Shown here: piece by piece, positions 44,594-53,326 of the stretch
Layout: every line of letters begins with the position of its first letter
How positions within the stretch are numbered: position 1 is the stretch's first letter
Origin: Chryseobacterium sp. KACC 21268
Lineage (GTDB): Bacteria > Bacteroidota > Bacteroidia > Flavobacteriales > Weeksellaceae
DNA: 64,000 bases
Direction: 5' to 3'
Assembly (NCBI GenBank): GCA_028736075.1
Contig: CP117875.1
Location: 1,860,001 to 1,924,000 of the forward strand
Notes under the pieces: generated by a model
What the model was told of the DNA's origin: nothing
What the model saw: the letters and a program-made list of their open reading frames with translations, nothing else
Databases searched by the model: none
Program-made: the position numbers and the translations under genes

Positions 44594-44702
44594 ATTTGGG
44601 CAGCTATTTCCGCCTTCCACTCCCAATCTTTTTTGCAGACGTTTTCAGTTTAGTTGAACCCGATGACCACGCAAAAAAGGATTTCCGTTCAAGTCGGGCT
44701 GC
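44594..44702 (+). repeat. Dispersed structured repeat, copy 3
   Basis: Starts ATTTGGGCAGCTATTTCCGCC and ends GTTCAAGTCGGGCTGC. Inner arms CAATCTTTTTTGC and GCAAAAAAGGATT can pair. It lies within the B12 operon, between the BtuG-like gene and the next lipoprotein gene, so it would be transcribed. Confidence 0.85.
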
Positions 44703-44771
44703 GGATTTCAACATAAAACCAACAGTCGACATAAAAACAAAAACACTCTGAATAATATTAAATCAATAAAA

Positions 44772-45974
44772 ATGAAACATAAATTTATAAAATTCACATT
44801 GCTTTCATTCCTCACCATTGGAATGATTGCCTGCAAAAGTGACCGTGAAGAACAGGATGAGGTCATTGCTCCAGCAGAAGTTCTCAAAGATTCCTACACC
44901 ATCGACCGCTTCAAAGTCTTGAACATCGCTCCAGACGTTTCAGGAACTTCAAAACTGACTTGGAGTGTCAATGATTCTTTGCTTTCAGAAAATTCAGCTT
45001 TGGATTTCATCAGTCCATTCGCCAAAACCTATCCTTTGACTTTGAAAGTCGAAGCGAACGGAACAACCACGACCTACACTTCAAAAATCATTGTTAATAA
45101 AGAAAGTTCTGCTTATAGCAAATACATTTCAAACGTCTTCGATTTCCGTCCAGCCGTTGGTCAATTCATTAATGAAATTCCGGAATACGTGGCTGGAAAT
45201 ACGACTGAAAATATGATTCAGAAAGCGAAACAATCTTTGGTCGGTTCCAACTCCTCGATGATTACGTTGGGCGGATTTGGCGGTTATGTCACTTTCGGAT
45301 TCGACCATACAATCCCAAATATGAATGGCCGGGATTTTAAAATCTTAGGAAATGCTTTTTGGGGCGATTTGTCTCAAGACGAACGTGCTGGCTCTTGCGA
45401 ACCTGGAATCATAATGGTCGCCTATGACAAAAATAAAAACGGAAGACCCGATGAAGCCGAGTGGTACGAGATTGCAGGAAGTGAATATTTCAAAAATACA
45501 ACGGTCAAAAATTACAACATCAATTATTTCAAACCCAACGAATCCAAACCGCCAGTTCCCGGAAATGAATATTGGGAAAACGACGTAGAATATATCAAAT
45601 GGACAGATAATCTGGGAAATACTGGTTATAAAACTAAAAATGTTTTCCATATCCAAAGCTATTATCCATTGTGGATTACGGATGCTTCTTATCAATTTAC
45701 AGGAACCAAACTCGCCAACAATTACTACGACCAAAGTGGAACGGGAACTTATTGGGTCGGGAAATCTTACGCCTTCGGATACGCTGACAATGCGCCGAAT
45801 ACCGATGAAGCTTCCAACATCGATATCTCTTGGGCAGTCGACAAGAACGGCAATTATGTCAAACTTCCCGGAATCGATTTCGTGAAAGTCTATACCGGAA
45901 TCAATCAGGAAGCGGGTTGGCTGGGTGAAGTTTCTACCGAAGTGGCTGGCGCTTACGATTTACATTTAAAATAA
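44772..45974 (+). CDS. Surface lipoprotein of the B12 operon
   Basis: 400 aa. The lipobox is LTIGMIAC, followed by KSDREEQDE, an acidic stretch like a surface export signal. A PKD-like domain (residues ~45-120) precedes a C-terminal domain with ITLGGFGGYVTFGFDHTIPN and ILGNAFWGD...CEPGIIMVAYD. Its place in a riboswitch-controlled operon suggests corrinoid binding, perhaps like BtuH. That is inference from context, and no ligand site was recognised. Confidence 0.78.
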   Translation: MKHKFIKFTLLSFLTIGMIACKSDREEQDEVIAPAEVLKDSYTIDRFKVLNIAPDVSGTSKLTWSVNDSLLSENSALDFISPFAKTYPLTLKVEANGTTTTYTSKIIVNKESSAYSKYISNVFDFRPAVGQFINEIPEYVAGNTTENMIQKAKQSLVGSNSSMITLGGFGGYVTFGFDHTIPNMNGRDFKILGNAFWGDLSQDERAGSCEPGIIMVAYDKNKNGRPDEAEWYEIAGSEYFKNTTVKNYNINYFKPNESKPPVPGNEYWENDVEYIKWTDNLGNTGYKTKNVFHIQSYYPLWITDASYQFTGTKLANNYYDQSGTGTYWVGKSYAFGYADNAPNTDEASNIDISWAVDKNGNYVKLPGIDFVKVYTGINQEAGWLGEVSTEVAGAYDLHLK

Positions 45975-46009
45975 TCATTAACAATAAAAATTCTTTAAAT
46001 CAATTAAAA

Positions 46010-48283
46010 ATGAAAAAGTTTTATCTTTTGACTTGGCTGTTGTTCTTTGCATTTTTTACCAATGCGCAGGTCACAGTACAAAGTGTTCCCAGAAATGACA
46101 TCAAGGGAAACTCAATTAAAAAACAATCCAAAAAAGCCGATTTCAATTTCGATGACATCGTCTATTGGGTAGGAACGGGAACCAACGAAGCGGCTTTCGT
46201 GGTTCAGTGGAACGATTCTAAGAATCCAGACGCTCTAGTTTGGGGCTTCCGATGGAACGGAACGGCGACCGGCGAAGATATGCTGAAAGCGATTGCTAAA
46301 ACTGACAAGCGATTTTTTACATTGCTTTATCAAGGAACACAATTCGGAAGCGCAGTCGGCGGTTTAGGTTTTGACCTGGACGGGAACGACACCAATGCGC
46401 TATATAAAAGTGGGAACACCACTTATCCACTGTATCCTGTGGATGGCATTATCAATACGACATCCTATGATTTTGATGATTATACCGCAAAAGGTGCCGA
46501 TGACCATTGGGGTTCTGCTTGGTACACGGGATATTGGTCTTATTGGGTAAAAGACCCGACGGATTCAGATTTCGGATATTCAGGTTTAGGAGCGAGCAGT
46601 AGACAATTGGTGAACGGTTCTTGGGATGTCTGGAATTTCAATCCGAATATGGAAAGCTACGACATCTCTTCCACTTTGACGCCGGTTTCAGCTTATTCTG
46701 CGCAGGCAGATTTTACCAAAGGTTACTTTATGGTGAATGAAGAATGGTTCGGTCACACCAACGGTTCCGTGAATTTCGTAGGAGAAAATGACCAAATCTA
46801 TTACAGAGTTTACAGCGAAAAGAATAACAATCAGGCTTTCGGTGCGACGACTCAGTTTGGAACAATCTATGGAGACAAATTCTATTTCATCTCAAAACAA
46901 GCAGCAGATGGCGGTGATACACAATATACGCCAGGCGGAAGATTGGTAATCGCGAATGCCACCACAATGGAAAAAATTGCAAGTTTCGATAACATCGGTG
47001 GAGGAGACGGCCGTTCTTTCGTAGGTGTGACGGACAAATTAGGTTACATTGGAGCATCCAACGGAATCTACACTTTTGACATCGAAAATCTACAAGTTGG
47101 CACTTTGATCACGGGAACTGGCGGTGGAAGTCAGTACGCAGGACAGATTGGAAATATGGTCAGAACCTCGCAATATGTTTATGCAGTGAAGCAATCTGCG
47201 GGAATCTTGATCATCGACCCAAAAACAAATACTGTGATCAAGACCATTTCTGGCGCTTATCATTCGGTTGTTCAGGCAAAGGATGGAAGTGTTTGGGCCA
47301 TTCAAAATCAAAAATTGATCAACATCGACCCAAAAACTTTCGCAACTACGGAATTTGCACTTTCCACATCGACCCAATATCTCGGTTCTTGGGGCGCTTG
47401 GAACGCGGGAAGTTTTACTTACAGCAGTCAACAGAATGCATTGTATTGGATGAACTCGGTGAATGCATTCACGTCAGGTGCGAAAATCATCAAATTTGAT
47501 GTGACGTCAAAAACGCTTGTTGATAATTTCATCACAATCCCAGGACAGGAAGGCACTTACAAGCAAATCCCTTACGGTGCAGCTTTGAGAGTAGATCCTG
47601 TTTCTGACAGATTGATTTTGAACACAACAGAAAGCGGTTACGGCGCGCATTACCAAAAAAATTGGATCCATACCTATGACAACACTGGAGCTTTGCTAAA
47701 TACAAAGATCTTAAATGATTATTATTGGTTCCCAGCTGTCACGGTATTCCCAGACAATACTTTGCCAGTCGTGGCTTCTAGTTTCCCAACAGAAACGACT
47801 TTGAGTGGTGTGACGAAGATCGATCTGAAAACGGTTGTTTCCGATGCGGATAATTTGTCTTCAGCTATTGTAAAATCTATTAAATCAAATAGCAATTCTA
47901 CAGCGATCTCAGCTGAGGTGAATGCGGATGATGAGTTGGTTTTGACACCTCAGAGTGCAGGAACGGCAAATCTGGTCATCAGTTTTAATTCCAATGGAAA
48001 AGTGGTGGAGAAAACTTTGACCGTGATCTCGTCTTCTTTGGCTGCCACAGCGGATGTTAAGAAATTGGAATTGAGCATCTATCCAAATCCGACAACAGAA
48101 ATTTTGAATGTTAAAACATCGGATAAAGTTCTTGAAGTTTTCATCTTCGATAGTTCCGGGAAAGTTGTGAATTCTAAAATCGTAAACGGACAGATGAATG
48201 TATCTCAACTTCAAAAAGGAGATTATATCCTAAAAGTGGTTACAGAAAAAGCAGTTTACCAAGAGAAATTTATCAAGAAATAA
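46010..48283 (+). CDS. DUF5074-type propeller protein with T9SS sorting domain
   Basis: 757 aa. A signal peptide (LTWLLFFAFFTNAQ) precedes an N-terminal domain (VYWVGTGTNEAAFVVQWNDS) and a propeller-like DUF5074 region with IDPKTN/IDPKTF repeats (residues ~275-580). A short cadherin-like stretch follows. The end, LELSIYPNPTTEILNVKTSD...GKVVNSKIV...YILKVVTEKAVYQEKFIKK, is a type A T9SS domain. It is therefore secreted and surface-attached by T9SS, unlike the two lipoproteins beside it. Confidence 0.88.
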   Translation: MKKFYLLTWLLFFAFFTNAQVTVQSVPRNDIKGNSIKKQSKKADFNFDDIVYWVGTGTNEAAFVVQWNDSKNPDALVWGFRWNGTATGEDMLKAIAKTDKRFFTLLYQGTQFGSAVGGLGFDLDGNDTNALYKSGNTTYPLYPVDGIINTTSYDFDDYTAKGADDHWGSAWYTGYWSYWVKDPTDSDFGYSGLGASSRQLVNGSWDVWNFNPNMESYDISSTLTPVSAYSAQADFTKGYFMVNEEWFGHTNGSVNFVGENDQIYYRVYSEKNNNQAFGATTQFGTIYGDKFYFISKQAADGGDTQYTPGGRLVIANATTMEKIASFDNIGGGDGRSFVGVTDKLGYIGASNGIYTFDIENLQVGTLITGTGGGSQYAGQIGNMVRTSQYVYAVKQSAGILIIDPKTNTVIKTISGAYHSVVQAKDGSVWAIQNQKLINIDPKTFATTEFALSTSTQYLGSWGAWNAGSFTYSSQQNALYWMNSVNAFTSGAKIIKFDVTSKTLVDNFITIPGQEGTYKQIPYGAALRVDPVSDRLILNTTESGYGAHYQKNWIHTYDNTGALLNTKILNDYYWFPAVTVFPDNTLPVVASSFPTETTLSGVTKIDLKTVVSDADNLSSAIVKSIKSNSNSTAISAEVNADDELVLTPQSAGTANLVISFNSNGKVVEKTLTVISSSLAATADVKKLELSIYPNPTTEILNVKTSDKVLEVFIFDSSGKVVNSKIVNGQMNVSQLQKGDYILKVVTEKAVYQEKFIKK

Positions 48284-48305
48284 TCCCTTTCAAATATCAA
48301 TTATC

Positions 48306-48337
48306 AAAACCTCCAAATTACTTTTGGAGGTTTTTTT
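48306..48337 (+). terminator. Terminator of the B12 operon
   Basis: 12-bp stem AAAACCTCCAAA / TTTGGAGGTTTT followed by T. Confidence 0.85.
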
Positions 48338-48614
48338 GATGAAAAATCATTCTTTGATTCTCTTTGAAGCATTTATTTTTTTGTATAAATAATAATTTAA
48401 TATTTAATAATTCGTAAAAATAAAATGATTCTACGCTTTTGTGCCGCTGTCAAAAATTATCTTTTGTTAATTCTGTGTTTAATTTTAATTAATTCATTAT
48501 TAATTAGTTAATGTAGTAGGGTACCCGTTGGGGCTGGTGTTTTTTTTATTGTGACATTCTTATTTGTTCCTTTGCCAACCTGATCAAGAGATATTCTTTT
48601 TTTCAGAAATCGCA
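48338..48614. other. AT-rich gap before locus B
   Basis: 277 bases without a gene. TATCTTTTG near 48464 is one base too long for a TAnnTTTG box. No repeat or convincing promoter was found, and it does not resemble the promoter region of locus A. Confidence 0.4.
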
Positions 48615-49256
48615 ATGATGGCAAGAACACAAATTTTGAAAGACATTAGACCAAACATTTTTCTGTGTGTTAGAAAAGTGTTTGGGATTTTGTTTTTATT
48701 ATTCATTCATTTTATCTCTGCAAATATTACCAATTTCAATAGTACAGATTTAGCTGAAGAAGAGAAATCCACGGTTGATTTAGATTCTATTATCACCAAT
48801 CAGCCAGATAGTATTTCGTCAGTTAGCAATATTTATATTTCGTCTGGAACTACAATTGTTGATTTGGATGATATAGTTGAAGGAAAAATTGTAATGGTTG
48901 AACCTTTGGAATCTGATGTTAAAAACGCATCTGTCGTAGAAAATAAGATGCCTGAAAAAGTTGTAAAGCCAGTTGCTAAAGATAATTTTGTCAATATAGA
49001 TTCTGAGGAAGTAGCTGAACAATATTCTCCATCTTCACAGACTAATTTTTACTATTCCATAAGCGAATCATTTACAAAAGCTGTTGTACCCACGCAGCTT
49101 TCATATACGAATGTATTTGTAAGGCCTGTCAATATATTTGATTATCAAATCAATATAAATTTAATTGAGATTAAAAGTTACGGATTCCATTCTCAAAATC
49201 TCATCTCTCAATACCAGAATTTACTTTCTGGAAGAGCACCTCCGATTTTAGCTTAA
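48615..49256 (+). CDS. Locus B small membrane-anchored or exported protein
   Basis: 213 aa from the ATG at 48615. It is homologous to the 33659 gene: RPNIFLCVRKVFGILFLLFI, then HFISANI, NIYISSGTTIVDL and an end with GRAPPILA. The single hydrophobic segment is near residues 20-38. The middle is acidic (DLDDIVEGKIVMVEPLESD) where the locus A copy is lysine-rich. Function unknown. Confidence 0.75.
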   Translation: MMARTQILKDIRPNIFLCVRKVFGILFLLFIHFISANITNFNSTDLAEEEKSTVDLDSIITNQPDSISSVSNIYISSGTTIVDLDDIVEGKIVMVEPLESDVKNASVVENKMPEKVVKPVAKDNFVNIDSEEVAEQYSPSSQTNFYYSISESFTKAVVPTQLSYTNVFVRPVNIFDYQININLIEIKSYGFHSQNLISQYQNLLSGRAPPILA

Positions 49257-49339
49257 AAATATCAAAAACTTAATTCCTCCTTGTTTTTTCTTCAGTTGAT
49301 ACTGTAAGAACAGGATTTCTATTACACAAATTCGACCAA

Positions 49340-52300
49340 ATGAAAAAAAATATCTTCATAATGCTGATGTTGATCTTTACAGCATTATCATACAAATCAC
49401 AGACACCTAACTTGATTGGTAATTATGTCTATTCCACTAAAGGGGCTGGAGCTGCAGGAGTTCCTGCTTTTAATTATGATATTCCTGCTGGAAAAAATAG
49501 AGTTATGATTGTAGCTGCCTATTTTGAAAGGGATCACGGAGCCGCAAAAGGAAGCAACTATCCGGGATCAAATGCAGACAATGTTCCTCAGTTAAGAATT
49601 GGGACAAGTAATCTTACTTATCATTATTATACATATCAGTATTATGGCAGTGACAGTGGCTATCCTAACACTGCTTACATAAGTTCTTCGCTATTTTCCT
49701 ATGTGATGAGAGATAGTGACAATCTTCCAACCGGAAGCACCAGTTTTTCATTTCCTGCAATTTCCAGTAAGCCTCCGTACAGTGGTGGTGATGATGTGAT
49801 TATAAGTGTTGCTGTTTTTGAAAATGCAGGTCAATCTACAATCTCATCTAGTTTGATCGGTAACGGTATTGTCTCGCCGGCATACTCTTCCTCTTTTTCT
49901 CCATTTTCCTCAACTGCTCCGGCAGCTCCTGTAGGAACTTTGCAGACTAACATAGTCTATTTAGCTAATGGTGCCATCACACAAGAAAGTAATTTAAGCA
50001 ACTCTGCAGGCTGGATAGATATTAATTCCCTAAGTGTCAATAATCCGTTGGGAAATAATTACTCTACTTTTCCTAGTGGTGGCGGCTACAAACCTGTGAA
50101 CGAAGCTGATGGTGTTGCTATGAAAACTGTTTATCGCACAGGTGTCACTGGAAATCCTAGTATCAATTTTTCAAGAACATCTAGTACTCAGATTCTGAGT
50201 TTTCTTGGTAGAATCACGCCTATACTTCCTTTAGCACGCCCAGCTGTTTCCGGTACAGTTTACAGAGATCAAAATGGGAATAGCATCATAGACGGAGATG
50301 GAACAAGCAGTGGCGTATGGAACAATGGGATTCCACTTTATGTCAATGCAATAGATACCAACGGTAAAGTAATTGCCACCACTGCTGTGAATACGAGTAA
50401 TGGTACCTTCACTTTTCCGGTAGGTGGAAATTTAATTGAGAGAGAAATTGTGAAATTTCAGTTATCAAAAAATCAAGGCATTGTAGGGCAGAATGCACCA
50501 ATTAAAGAACTTCCAAATGGTTGGACAACAGTAGGCGAAAGTATTGCTAGTGGTACAAGCGATGGATCAGCCGATGGTGAATTTACACTTACCATAGGAA
50601 CAGCCAGTAGTCCTAACTTTACAACAAACCGTTTTGGTGTTGCAACTTGTTCTGCAGGTGCGTTTGAGCCATCCATCAATGCTGCCACTAATTATTCTAC
50701 AGCCAACTCATCATATAACATTCCTTGCGGAGCTACCACAGCCAACCTAAGTTCTTTGACTGCATCAAACAAACCTACACCATCTACAGTTACTTTGACA
50801 TGGCACACTGCTACACCAGCGACAACTGCAAACAAGATTAGTAATGTTACGGCTTTAACTGGCACTACAAAATATTACGCGTCATTTTTTGATTCGGTTA
50901 ATAACTGCTATTCTCCCACCAAAGAAGTAATTGTCTATGCTCCAATTTGCTCAGCCAATGATAATTACGCCGGTACGCCAATCACTTACGGTGTAGGGGG
51001 AACGTTGCCAAATATTTTTGCTAATGACACCTACAACGGAACTACTGTAACATTACCATTAACAAATATCAGCTTTAAAGAAGTCGTATGGGTAGGTATG
51101 AATGCGCAGGTAAGTGTAAGCAATGGAACGCTATACATTCCACCAACCACGCAACCTGGCATCTACACGTACACTTACAGTATTACAGATTTGGATGCAG
51201 ATGGGGTAGAGGATAGTAATATCAGTTATTCTACAGTAACTTTCAGGGTTGTGCCTGATTCTGACGGCGATGGTATTAATGACGATCAGGATGTAGATGA
51301 TGATAATGACGGTATTCTGGATACAGTAGAATGCAGCAATACAGTTGCAGATTTGTTTGCTGTTTTTCAAGCAAACGGTTTTATAGATCTTGTACCATCA
51401 GATTTTGGATTAGCCTTGAATGAAAGAAATCAAAATGTAAGCAAAGATGTAAGTGATAAGTTTGGATATCCTGTAAATTCTGGAGCGGTGATTGTTTCTA
51501 TTTTAAATGCTTCGGTACATCCGACACAAGATCATTGGTGGACAAAAAATGGAGAAAAGCCATCTATCTGGAATATTACTGGAAAGCTGAGCGCCTTCGT
51601 TCTGCTATCTCAAAACAATGAGTATTTTGGAAATGACAGCAAGAGCATTTATGGATACACTGGTCCATTGATTCCTATCACCGCGCCTGCTGGTTTCGTC
51701 AATCAGACAGCTGTAGCGGGACAATGGGGAATTACCGAAACACAAACAGAGAAGACATTGTCCCGTCTCAACTCTACAAGCGCATTAGCAAACTGGAGAT
51801 ATGTTGATCTTAATTTTGGAAGTAAGTCTTTTGGATTCTCAACAACTACTACAGTCGCAAATCCAACGTATGTTGTGAGAATGTATCTGGAGTGTGATTC
51901 GGATGGAGATGGAATCCCAGACAGACTGGATCTTGATTCTGATGCAGATGACTGTGCCGATGCATTTGAAGGTGCGGCAGATGTAAATCTTTCACAACTT
52001 GTTACAGCTGGTAGCTCTCTTTCAGGAGGCAGTACATCTGTTTATAAAAATCTTTGTGGTGGCAAAACTTGTGTAAGTACCAGCGGAAGTAATATTGGAT
52101 TGCCTCAGCTTTCAACACCACTTCCGTCTGGATACAGCAATACAACTGGGCAAAGTGTAGGAGATTCTAAGAATGGCGCTATAAAGGGTTGCTATTGTGT
52201 ACAGCCGCCGTCTGCAGGAACACCAGAGCCTACCAAGGTAGGAATCTCAGTGCAGCAAAAACAAGCAGGATGGCCGGAGAATATCCCGAATGGTCATATT

Positions 52301-52495
52301 GTATTGGAATCCAAACAAAAAGGTCTCGTCATCACCAGAGTTCCACACGTCAGCTTCGTTCCTCAGACTACAGATTCTATTGCCTCTCCATTTGCAGGGA
52401 TGTTGGTTTATGATATCAAGGATTCTTGTGTGAAATTATTCAACGGAATCAATTGGAACTGTATCAAGAGAAGTTGTAACGATGTAAGCAATTAA
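49340..52495 (+). CDS. Locus B large surface protein with TSP3 repeats
   Basis: 1051 aa. A signal peptide is followed by a beta-rich head with GDDVIISVAVFENAG, then an SdrD B-like unit (SGTVYRDQNGNSIIDGDG, residues ~303-385) and a cadherin-like part. Two TSP3 blocks (residues ~640 and ~853) flank a domain (SNTVADLF...FGYPVNSGAVIVSILNASVH) also found near the end of the locus A protein. The last ~85 residues are nearly identical to locus A. No T9SS domain is visible. It is a shorter paralogue with a different head. Confidence 0.88.
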   Translation: MKKNIFIMLMLIFTALSYKSQTPNLIGNYVYSTKGAGAAGVPAFNYDIPAGKNRVMIVAAYFERDHGAAKGSNYPGSNADNVPQLRIGTSNLTYHYYTYQYYGSDSGYPNTAYISSSLFSYVMRDSDNLPTGSTSFSFPAISSKPPYSGGDDVIISVAVFENAGQSTISSSLIGNGIVSPAYSSSFSPFSSTAPAAPVGTLQTNIVYLANGAITQESNLSNSAGWIDINSLSVNNPLGNNYSTFPSGGGYKPVNEADGVAMKTVYRTGVTGNPSINFSRTSSTQILSFLGRITPILPLARPAVSGTVYRDQNGNSIIDGDGTSSGVWNNGIPLYVNAIDTNGKVIATTAVNTSNGTFTFPVGGNLIEREIVKFQLSKNQGIVGQNAPIKELPNGWTTVGESIASGTSDGSADGEFTLTIGTASSPNFTTNRFGVATCSAGAFEPSINAATNYSTANSSYNIPCGATTANLSSLTASNKPTPSTVTLTWHTATPATTANKISNVTALTGTTKYYASFFDSVNNCYSPTKEVIVYAPICSANDNYAGTPITYGVGGTLPNIFANDTYNGTTVTLPLTNISFKEVVWVGMNAQVSVSNGTLYIPPTTQPGIYTYTYSITDLDADGVEDSNISYSTVTFRVVPDSDGDGINDDQDVDDDNDGILDTVECSNTVADLFAVFQANGFIDLVPSDFGLALNERNQNVSKDVSDKFGYPVNSGAVIVSILNASVHPTQDHWWTKNGEKPSIWNITGKLSAFVLLSQNNEYFGNDSKSIYGYTGPLIPITAPAGFVNQTAVAGQWGITETQTEKTLSRLNSTSALANWRYVDLNFGSKSFGFSTTTTVANPTYVVRMYLECDSDGDGIPDRLDLDSDADDCADAFEGAADVNLSQLVTAGSSLSGGSTSVYKNLCGGKTCVSTSGSNIGLPQLSTPLPSGYSNTTGQSVGDSKNGAIKGCYCVQPPSAGTPEPTKVGISVQQKQAGWPENIPNGHIVLESKQKGLVITRVPHVSFVPQTTDSIASPFAGMLVYDIKDSCVKLFNGINWNCIKRSCNDVSN

Positions 52496-52514
52496 TTTTT
52501 AAAGATTAAACAAA

Positions 52515-53048
52515 ATGAAAAAAATAATATTCATAACTCTTTTGAGCTTAATTATAACTAATTCAAACGCACAGGTTGCAATTGGCAAACCAGATGTTAC
52601 GAATGCAAGTGTAATTTTGGAATTTGATAATAATGATTTAAATAAGAAAGGAATCATCCTCTCTGCCGTAGAAAATCTTAACAATGTTTTGAGTACTACA
52701 AATCCAGCATCAAACAACGGGACTTTCGTCTTTGACAGGAATGATGACAAAGTTAAAATGTATGAAAACAATGGCTGGGTCAACCTAAGCGATCCTGGTA
52801 GTGAGACGAAAATTACGCCCAACACTTCGGCAGAAACATCCAGCAATCAGGGCGTTATCATAGGATCAGCAACGAGTACTGCAAAAGGTGTTTTGGTTTT
52901 GGAAGCCGAAAATAAAGCAATGATTCTACCTTGGATCCAACATCCAAGTACAAATGTAAAAAATCCTTATCCTGGGATGATGTGCTACGATACAGCAAGC
53001 AGAACACTGGCAGTATTCGACGGCTCTGTTTGGAATTACTGGAAATAA
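52515..53048 (+). CDS. Locus B 177-aa exported protein
   Basis: 177 aa, the same length as the 40440 paralogue and similar throughout: VAIGKPDVTNASVILEFDNN, KGVLVLEAENKAMILPW, and the end NPYPGMMCYDTASRTLAVFD then GSVWNYWK. A signal peptide ends at NSNAQ. It begins 19 bases after the large gene, so the three locus B genes form one unit. Confidence 0.82.
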   Translation: MKKIIFITLLSLIITNSNAQVAIGKPDVTNASVILEFDNNDLNKKGIILSAVENLNNVLSTTNPASNNGTFVFDRNDDKVKMYENNGWVNLSDPGSETKITPNTSAETSSNQGVIIGSATSTAKGVLVLEAENKAMILPWIQHPSTNVKNPYPGMMCYDTASRTLAVFDGSVWNYWK

Positions 53049-53073
53049 TTTTTTTGTGTGTTTATTTCCACAG

Positions 53074-53107
53074 TCCTCAGAATTTTTATAGTTCTGGGGA
53101 TTTTTTT
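53074..53107 (+). terminator. Terminator of surface locus B
   Basis: 9-bp stem TCCTCAGAA / TTCTGGGGA with one G-U pair, followed by T7. Confidence 0.7.
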
Positions 53108-53130
53108 CTTAATATAATACTGGAAAATCT

Positions 53131-53138
53131 TAATTTTG
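53131..53138 (+). promoter_or_regulatory. Candidate -7 box of the TPR-HTH genes
   Basis: TAATTTTG matches TAnnTTTG, about 190 bases before the first TPR gene. No clear -33 element. Confidence 0.35.
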
Positions 53139-53326
53139 TACTTAATTAAAAATAACCAATACCTACTTATTCATTGTGATAAATCATTTAATTAATGATT
53201 TTGAAGAATATTTTTTCATTATAATAAATCTGTTTAAATTTCTTTGTAATCCCAGAGTGTTGGGTGCTTAGCAGAAAAATTAATTTATAAAAGATTTATA
53301 GAAAACATCCCAATTTGAAAACAGTT

